Below, in pieces: positions 58,853 through 64,000 of a stretch of 64,000 bases of DNA. The position numbers and the translations under genes are program-made. Source of the stretch: an uncultured Pseudomonadota bacterium (lineage in GTDB: Bacteria; Myxococcota_A; UBA796; SXON01); contig CAIQVJ010000043.1 of assembly GCA_903875225.1 (NCBI GenBank), forward strand, positions 62,001 to 126,000, written 5' to 3'. How positions within the stretch are numbered: position 1 is the first letter of the stretch; every line of letters begins with the position of its first letter. The notes under the pieces were generated by a model. That model had not been told where the DNA came from. It did no database searches and saw only the letters and a list, made by a program, of their open reading frames with translations.

Positions 58853-59470
58853 ATGTCCTGCGACCTCGCAGTCGTTAACGCCCTCCCGAGCCAAGACGCC
58901 ACGGCCGAGGCCGTGGTCGTGAGCGGGCGCACCGAGTCCAACGGCTTCGCGCTGGCGGGGGCGAAGATCACCTGGCTCTCCCAGGCGGCGATGAGCACCT
59001 GGGCCACGTTGCTCGCGCGCCCTGAGGACACGGACGAGTGGCTCCCCGCGTCGCTCGGCACGCGCCTCGCAGAGCGGCTCGACGCGACGCACCTCTACCA
59101 GCAGAACGACCTCTCGCTGCTCGGTGGGCTGGTGCGCATCCAGCGGCAAGCCGTGGTCGCGATCCACTGGGAGCAGGTCGACAGCAGCAGCGTGAGGAAC
59201 TGCTGGTGGGTCGAGGACCCCACGGCCTGGAAGGCTACGCTCGCGAGATGGCCGGATGAATCGGAGTTCATCCTCCACGGTCAGGGGGGGTGGGACGTGC
59301 ATCCGACCACCGGAGGCGTCTCGATCTCCTACGCGTTCTGGACCGAGGCCAGGTCGATGCTCCCCCAGATCCAGGCCTGGGGGATGTCGCGCACGCTCCC
59401 CGACCTCGCGAAGGCGTTCGAGGCCCAGGCTCTGCGCGTCGAGGCCACCCGCCCCGGCTCCGTACCTTGA
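58853..59470 (+). CDS. Unknown protein, first gene of the kinase-receptor operon
   Basis: 205 residues, soluble, with no signal peptide. It has Trp-rich mid and late sections (VVAIHWEQVDSSSVRNCWWVE, DPTAWKATLARWPDESEF, QIQAWGMSRTLPDLAK). The first half (LAVVNALPSQDATAEAVVVS) looks alpha/beta. No family was recognised. It may be a partner or substrate of the kinase, whose TTG start overlaps this stop (TTGA). The TAGACT element ends 7 nt before the ATG, so it opens the operon. Confidence 0.8.
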   Translation: MSCDLAVVNALPSQDATAEAVVVSGRTESNGFALAGAKITWLSQAAMSTWATLLARPEDTDEWLPASLGTRLAERLDATHLYQQNDLSLLGGLVRIQRQAVVAIHWEQVDSSSVRNCWWVEDPTAWKATLARWPDESEFILHGQGGWDVHPTTGGVSISYAFWTEARSMLPQIQAWGMSRTLPDLAKAFEAQALRVEATRPGSVP

Positions 59471-60828
59471 CCGATCCGCTCCTCGGCAGCGTGATCTCGG
59501 GCCGCTACCGGATCGATCACCTGATTGCGCGCGGGGGGATGGGAAGCATCTACCTCGCCGAGCAGGTCCCGCTGGGTCGGTCCGTGGCGCTGAAGGTGCT
59601 CGTGCCCCAGAGCCTGCGCGCCGACGACACGGGCGAGCTTCGACGCCGGTTTCTCCGCGAGGCCGAGACCTGCGCACGCCTCCGTCACCCCAACACGGTG
59701 ATCATCCACGACTACGGGACCCTGCCGCTTCCGGACGGCGAGGGCGAGGGCCTGTACATCGCGATGGAATTCGTGGCAGGGCGGACGCTCTCGCAGGCCA
59801 TCCGGGAGGACGGGCCCTTCGCCCCCGAGCGCGTGCGCAACGTCGCAGTCCAGATCGCCCGCAGCCTGCGTGAGGCGCACGCCGCGGGCATCGTCCACCG
59901 CGATCTCAAGCCCGGCAACGTGATGCTCACACCGGGGGGCGACGAGGACACCGAGGGCGTCAAGGTGCTGGACTTCGGCGTCGCGAAGGTGATGGGCGAG
60001 GGAGCCGACGGGCTCACCCTGGCGGGGAGCTTCGTCGGCTCGCCCCGGTACGCCTCGCCCGAGCAGATCCAGGAGATGGAGGTGGACGGGCGGTCGGACC
60101 TCTACGCGCTCGGCGTGGTGATGTACGAGATGCTCTGCGGAAAGCCCCCGTTCCTGGCGCCCGACACGATCCGGATGTTGATGATGCACGTGCGGGACAC
60201 GCCGGCGCCGCTCACCGACCGCGTGCCGACGATTCCGCCCCAGCTGGCCGCCCTGGTACATGCGCTCCTCGAGAAGGAGCCCTCGCACCGGCCCGCCGAC
60301 GCCGACGCCGTGATCCAGGCGCTGCGCACGCCCACTGCGATGCCCACCGAGCCGCTCTCGGTGGACACGCCCACCTGGAAGCCTCCCACCGTGGCCGGCC
60401 CGCCGCCGCGGAGCCGTTGGCCCTGGGCCGTCGCCGGGCTGGGCATGCTCGCCGTCGTGGCCCTGTGCGCCGGCGGCACCTGGCTCGCGGTGATGCCCGA
60501 CGCCCCAGGGGCCGGAGCCGTGCCCCCCGCCGTCGCTCCCACGCCGGTCCAGGTCACCAGCACTCCGCCCGGAGCCGAGGTGTGGGAGGGGACGACGAAG
60601 CTGGGGGTCACCCCGCTGGTCGTGCCCGTCGCGGGGGAGACGAGGCTGCGGGTGCACCTGGACGGGTATGACGACGTGGAGAGGGTGGTGACCGACGCGG
60701 ATCTCTCCTGGTCGCCGACGCTCACCGGCCGGCCAGTGGAGCCCCCGACGCCCCCGCCCCCCACGCCGCCGAAGTCGAACACAAAGCCGAACCCGCCGAA
60801 GGGCGACGGCATCCGGACCTCCCGATGA
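59467..60828 (+). CDS. Membrane Ser/Thr protein kinase with PEGA domain
   Basis: 453 residues. The kinase has an intact glycine loop (ARGGMGSIYLAE), VALK lysine, HRDLKPGNVML (about 143) and DFGVAK (about 168), with an APE-like SPRYASPEQ. A membrane helix (about 317-340, WPWAVAGLGMLAVVALC) places a PEGA domain (about 358-408, PVQVTSTPPGAEVWEGTTKL) outside the cytoplasm, followed by a Pro-rich end. The TTG start overlaps the previous stop (TTGA); an in-frame start at 59290 would overlap the whole end of the previous gene. Its stop overlaps the TonB receptor gene (ATGA). A signalling role between envelope and cytoplasm is likely. Confidence 0.92.
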   Translation: MTDPLLGSVISGRYRIDHLIARGGMGSIYLAEQVPLGRSVALKVLVPQSLRADDTGELRRRFLREAETCARLRHPNTVIIHDYGTLPLPDGEGEGLYIAMEFVAGRTLSQAIREDGPFAPERVRNVAVQIARSLREAHAAGIVHRDLKPGNVMLTPGGDEDTEGVKVLDFGVAKVMGEGADGLTLAGSFVGSPRYASPEQIQEMEVDGRSDLYALGVVMYEMLCGKPPFLAPDTIRMLMMHVRDTPAPLTDRVPTIPPQLAALVHALLEKEPSHRPADADAVIQALRTPTAMPTEPLSVDTPTWKPPTVAGPPPRSRWPWAVAGLGMLAVVALCAGGTWLAVMPDAPGAGAVPPAVAPTPVQVTSTPPGAEVWEGTTKLGVTPLVVPVAGETRLRVHLDGYDDVERVVTDADLSWSPTLTGRPVEPPTPPPPTPPKSNTKPNPPKGDGIRTSR

Positions 60829-63674
60829 TGCTCTTCGCCCTGACCCTGCCGCTGTTTCCGATGGCGCGTGCGGCCGACACCGCCGCGGCCTCCCTCGACG
60901 TGGCGGAGGAGGCCGACGTGCAATTCGCCCTCGGCGTCGCGGCCTACCGCCGCGGCGACCACCTGGGCGCCGTCGAGCACTACCTGGCCTCCAACCGCCT
61001 CGTGCCCAACCGCAACGTGGTCTACAACCTCGCGAAGGCGTACGAGCAGCTCGGCCGCTACGACGCCGCCTGGCGCCAGTACGACGTCTACGTGGGGATC
61101 GAGCCGGATCCCGCCCTGCGCGCCGAGGGCATCGCAGCGCGGGACAAGCTCGGCCCCCGGGTCGCGCTCGTGCGCGTCGAGTCGAACCCGCCGGGTGCCC
61201 TCATCTTCGTCGACCGCGAGGACCTCGGAGCCCGCGGCCAGACCCCCGCCGTCATCGCCCTCCCCGCGGGTGAACACGCTGTCTTCGTGCGCCGGGACGG
61301 CTACCACGACACGCCTGCACAGCCCGTGAGCGCGACGCTCGGCGCCGAGACCGCGGTGCGGTTCACCCCCGCACCCGTCCTGGGCACCGTCGTCCTCACC
61401 GGGCCCCCAGGTGCCCTGGCCGAGGTCCCAGGTGAGAACCAGCTCCCGCTGCGCCTCAGCACGCCGCCCGGCCATTACGACATCCTCGTCCACGCGCCCG
61501 GACGTCGGGACACCACGGTGGCAGTCGACGTCGGCCCCGACGAGATCGTCACCCGCGACGTCGATCTCCCCTGGCTCACGGGCACGGTCGTGGTCGAGGC
61601 GCCCGAGCACGACGCAGAGATCGACATCGACGGCGTGCCGCGTGGCTTCACGCCCGCCGTGCTCTCCGACGTCCGCGTGGGCCCGCATCACCTCGAGGTC
61701 ACCCGCCCCGGGTTCCGGCCCTACGAGACCGACATCCAGGTGGTCGCCGACACCACGCTGCCAGTCGCCGCCGAGCTCGTCTCGCTCAACGAGGTCACCG
61801 CCGCGAACCGGACAGCCCAATCCGCAGAGGACGCCCCCGCGAGCGTCAGCCTCGTCAGCGCCGACGAGATCCGCCTGTTCGGCGACACGACGGTGTGGCA
61901 GGCGCTCGCCGACCAGCGCGGGTTCTACGGCACGTCCGACGGCACCTACCAGTACCTCGGGGTCCGTGGCTTCGCCCGGTCGGGCGACTACAACAACCGC
62001 CTGCTCCTCACCCTCGACGGGCACACGCTGAACGACGACCAGCTCGGCGCCAGCTACGTCGGCCACGACGGGGAGATCGACCTCGACGACGTCGAGCGCA
62101 TCGAGGTCGTACGTGGCGCCGGATCGGTGCTCTACGGCTCCAATGCGTTCCTGGGCGTGGTCAACATCGTCTCCGGACCCGTGGACCTCGCGCGCCCGAC
62201 GCACGTGGTGATCGGCGCGGAGTCCGACCGCACGGCGCGGGTCCGGGCCGGGACGAAGGTGAAGATCGGCGGCGGCGACCACCCGGCGTGGCTCTCCCTC
62301 AGCGCGGGCGGCCTGCTCTCCGAGGGCCAGGACTTCCAGTTCCCCGAGCTCGCGGATGAGGCGAACCCCCTCGGCAGCAGCATCGACGCAGGCGGATCGA
62401 CGGCCGCTGGCGGGACCGTTCGGCTCGAAGCGGGCGATTGGAACGTCGTCGGCTGGGTGAACACCCGCGACCAGCGCATCCCCACGGGCGCGTACGAGAC
62501 GATCCTCGCCGACCCGCGCGCCCACTCCAGCGACACCCGTGGCTTCGGCGAGGTGCGCTGGGAGCCCACGTTCGGGGAGAGGCTCCGCATCGCGACCCGC
62601 GCCTACGTGGACCGGTACGACTTCGTCGGGGCCTACCCCTACGCCGACCCCACAGACGTCGTGCGTGACAGCTGGCACGGCACGTGGGGCGGGGCGGAGG
62701 CGCGCTTCATGGTCACGCCGATGAAGGGCCTCGACTTCACCGCCGGGGCCGAGGCGCGGCTGCACCTGCAGGCGCACCTCGAGGGCAGCGACAGCTCCGG
62801 CCTGTACCTCGACGACAGCACGCCGTTTGAGGTGTACAGCGGCTACCTGCTCGCCGGGATCAACCCCTCGCGCGCGCTCAGCCTCTCCGGCGGGGCTCGC
62901 GTGGACGCCTACTCCACCTTCGGCGCCACGGTGAACCCGCGCCTGGCGCTGATCGTGCGCCCCGGTACGCACGACACGCTCAAGCTCCTGGGCGGTCGCG
63001 CCTTCCGCGCACCGTCGCCCTACGAGCTCAACTACAACGACGACGGCGTCACCCAGGTGGCCGCCCCCGACCTCGCTCCGGAGCACATCTGGAGCGGCGA
63101 ACTCGAATACACGCGCCGGTTGGGCGACGTGAGCACGCTCACGCTCGCGGCTTTCGGCCACCGCATCGACGACCTGATCGGGATCTCGCTCTTCGACGCC
63201 GCAGGAGTGCTCCAGTACACCAACAGCGCCGACCCCGTGAACGCGGTGGGGCTCGAGGGCGAGCTGCGGCGGGAGTGGCGTGGAGGCTGGCTCGCCGCCG
63301 CGAGCGTGAGCGCCCAGCGTTCCCGCGAGGGCAGCCTCCTGACCGGCGCCGAGCTCGAGAACTCCCCCGCCGTGACAGTCTCTGCGCGAGGTGCAGCACC
63401 GGTCGTGGCGGGCATCACGATGGCCTCCCGGATGCGCGTGGAGAGCAGCCGCTTGAGTCATGACGGCACGCGCACCAACCCCGCGCTGCTCTGGGACGTG
63501 AACGCAACCGGGAACATCACGCCGAAGGGCAAGAACGCGTTCAGCTGGTCGCTGGGCGTGCGAAACCTGCTGGACTGGAAGATCGAGTACCCGACCAGCG
63601 ATGAGCTGGTGCAGTCGACATTGCCGGGATCGGGGAGAACGGTGACGGCAGAGGTCGGCTGGACGGGGTGGTAG
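60825..63674 (+). CDS. TonB-dependent receptor with N-terminal TPR and PEGA domains
   Basis: 949 residues. A signal peptide (MMLFALTLPLFPMARA) leads to TPR repeats (about 30-105: YRRGDHLGAVEHYLASNRL), a PEGA domain (about 120-180: VESNPPGALIFVDREDLG) and a second PEGA-like unit (about 255-310: DAEIDIDGVPRGFTPAVL). The plug (about 335-450) includes APASVSLVSADEIRLFG and VERIEVVRGAGSVLYGSNAF; the barrel ends with aromatic GWTGW. It would import a ligand through the outer membrane with TonB energy. The TPR-PEGA front end is unusual for a receptor, and the operon with a PEGA kinase suggests a signalling-linked receptor. The ligand is unknown. Confidence 0.92.
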   Translation: MMLFALTLPLFPMARAADTAAASLDVAEEADVQFALGVAAYRRGDHLGAVEHYLASNRLVPNRNVVYNLAKAYEQLGRYDAAWRQYDVYVGIEPDPALRAEGIAARDKLGPRVALVRVESNPPGALIFVDREDLGARGQTPAVIALPAGEHAVFVRRDGYHDTPAQPVSATLGAETAVRFTPAPVLGTVVLTGPPGALAEVPGENQLPLRLSTPPGHYDILVHAPGRRDTTVAVDVGPDEIVTRDVDLPWLTGTVVVEAPEHDAEIDIDGVPRGFTPAVLSDVRVGPHHLEVTRPGFRPYETDIQVVADTTLPVAAELVSLNEVTAANRTAQSAEDAPASVSLVSADEIRLFGDTTVWQALADQRGFYGTSDGTYQYLGVRGFARSGDYNNRLLLTLDGHTLNDDQLGASYVGHDGEIDLDDVERIEVVRGAGSVLYGSNAFLGVVNIVSGPVDLARPTHVVIGAESDRTARVRAGTKVKIGGGDHPAWLSLSAGGLLSEGQDFQFPELADEANPLGSSIDAGGSTAAGGTVRLEAGDWNVVGWVNTRDQRIPTGAYETILADPRAHSSDTRGFGEVRWEPTFGERLRIATRAYVDRYDFVGAYPYADPTDVVRDSWHGTWGGAEARFMVTPMKGLDFTAGAEARLHLQAHLEGSDSSGLYLDDSTPFEVYSGYLLAGINPSRALSLSGGARVDAYSTFGATVNPRLALIVRPGTHDTLKLLGGRAFRAPSPYELNYNDDGVTQVAAPDLAPEHIWSGELEYTRRLGDVSTLTLAAFGHRIDDLIGISLFDAAGVLQYTNSADPVNAVGLEGELRREWRGGWLAAASVSAQRSREGSLLTGAELENSPAVTVSARGAAPVVAGITMASRMRVESSRLSHDGTRTNPALLWDVNATGNITPKGKNAFSWSLGVRNLLDWKIEYPTSDELVQSTLPGSGRTVTAEVGWTGW

Positions 63675-63723
63675 ACTGCCCGAACGCGCGCTCCAGCCCT
63701 CACCCTGCACCCCGGGATCCCAG

Positions 63724-64000
63724 ATGACCCAGACTCCTCACCTGCTGTCGCTCCTCCCGCTCCTCGCGCTCGGAGCCTGCAGCGGCGGCCCCGACGACTC
63801 CGTCACCCCCCACGACTCCCCCGCTCCCCACGACTCGGACTCTGCCGTGGACACCGCGACCGACGACTCCGGTGTCACCGACGACACCGCGACCGACGAC
63901 ACGGGGGGCCACCCCTGCTACGTCGCGGTGGAGGCGACCAGCCCCGCCAACGGCTCCACGAGCGCGTACTACCGCTCGGACATCGCGTTCACCCTCTCGG
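63724..64000 (+). CDS. Lipoprotein with Asp/Thr-rich linker and Ig-like domain, C-terminus outside window
   Basis: 92 residues are visible. The leader HLLSLLPLLALGAC has a lipobox Cys. A long Asp/Ser/Thr/Pro linker (SDSAVDTATDDSGVTDDTAT) follows, then the start of a bacterial Ig-like domain (VEATSPANGSTSAYYRSDIA). Such linkers are typical of lipoproteins in this genome. TAGACT (63672-63677) lies 46 nt upstream. The role is unknown because the gene is cut by the window end. Confidence 0.8.
   Translation, partial: MTQTPHLLSLLPLLALGACSGGPDDSVTPHDSPAPHDSDSAVDTATDDSGVTDDTATDDTGGHPCYVAVEATSPANGSTSAYYRSDIAFTLS

Noticed and set aside
60102..63710. 1202-codon open frame on the minus strand
   Set aside because: It is antisense to the kinase and TonB receptor genes, both of which have clear motifs; the antisense translation has low-complexity composition and no domain.

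Overview
The window is about 69-70% G+C and densely packed with genes. It looks like a free-living, aerobic, didermic bacterium of the former Deltaproteobacteria, most likely Myxococcota or a close relative. This is inferred from gene style: lipoproteins with Asp/Ser/Thr-rich linkers after the lipid cysteine, a Ser/Thr kinase with a PEGA domain, many small outer-membrane barrel proteins, secreted hydrolases, a B12-dependent ribonucleotide reductase and a GldA/GldG-type ABC cluster. No rRNA, tRNA, CRISPR array, insertion sequence or prophage was found.

Layout. 1-2.1 kb: nrdJ (minus, cut by the window start), with tandem NrdR boxes and three DnaA-box-like sites in the divergent region it shares with a MerR regulator. 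2.4-6.5 kb: merR overlapping a VIT/VWA protein, then an exported protein and a thioesterase. 6.6-11.2 kb: a GHL10 lipoprotein overlapping a Tat-exported molybdopterin lipoprotein, then rseP (three PDZ domains) overlapping tsaB. 11.2-18.6 kb (minus): a six-gene operon for a peptide-type ABC importer whose second permease and both ATPases are one polypeptide, flanked by envelope proteins. 18.7-20.9 kb: radical SAM protein and glycosyltransferase overlapping each other. 20.9-25 kb: sigma-70 factor (minus), secG, a J-domain chaperone (minus) and an ETHE1-like persulfide dioxygenase. 25.2-29.4 kb: secreted protein, MFS exporter, a methyltransferase remnant and an acyl-CoA dehydrogenase. 29.5-35.9 kb: GH13 amylase-type lipoprotein with a small barrel, VWA lipoprotein, beta-propeller-like lipoprotein and a small membrane protein. 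36-42 kb (minus): GldA-like ATPase, permease, GldG-like, DUF4340-like, GST and alpha/beta-hydrolase as one operon. 42-49.5 kb: TPR protein, barrel and M14 carboxypeptidase operon; GH31 lipoprotein; SnoaL-like protein; porin-like protein. 49.7-64 kb: M4 protease; an operon of an unknown 606-aa protein, a UvrA paralogue and a methyltransferase (minus); an arylsulfotransferase-like lipoprotein; an unknown protein, Ser/Thr kinase and TPR-PEGA-TonB receptor operon; and the start of an Ig-like lipoprotein.

How it works together. Most of the content concerns the cell envelope: import and export, secreted protein and glycan degradation, and envelope quality control (RseP, SecG, J-protein). Genes are strongly coupled by ATGA, GTGA and TTGA overlaps. 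Two habits recur. A TANNNT hexamer sits 6-7 nt before many first-gene start codons, which suggests leaderless transcripts. Several lipoproteins have only 7-10 residues, without basic residues, before the lipobox cysteine. I regard these two global patterns, the nrdJ control region, the fused ABC importer, the MerR-VIT/VWA pair and the kinase-TonB receptor operon as the points most worth following. Functions are read from motifs without database searches.
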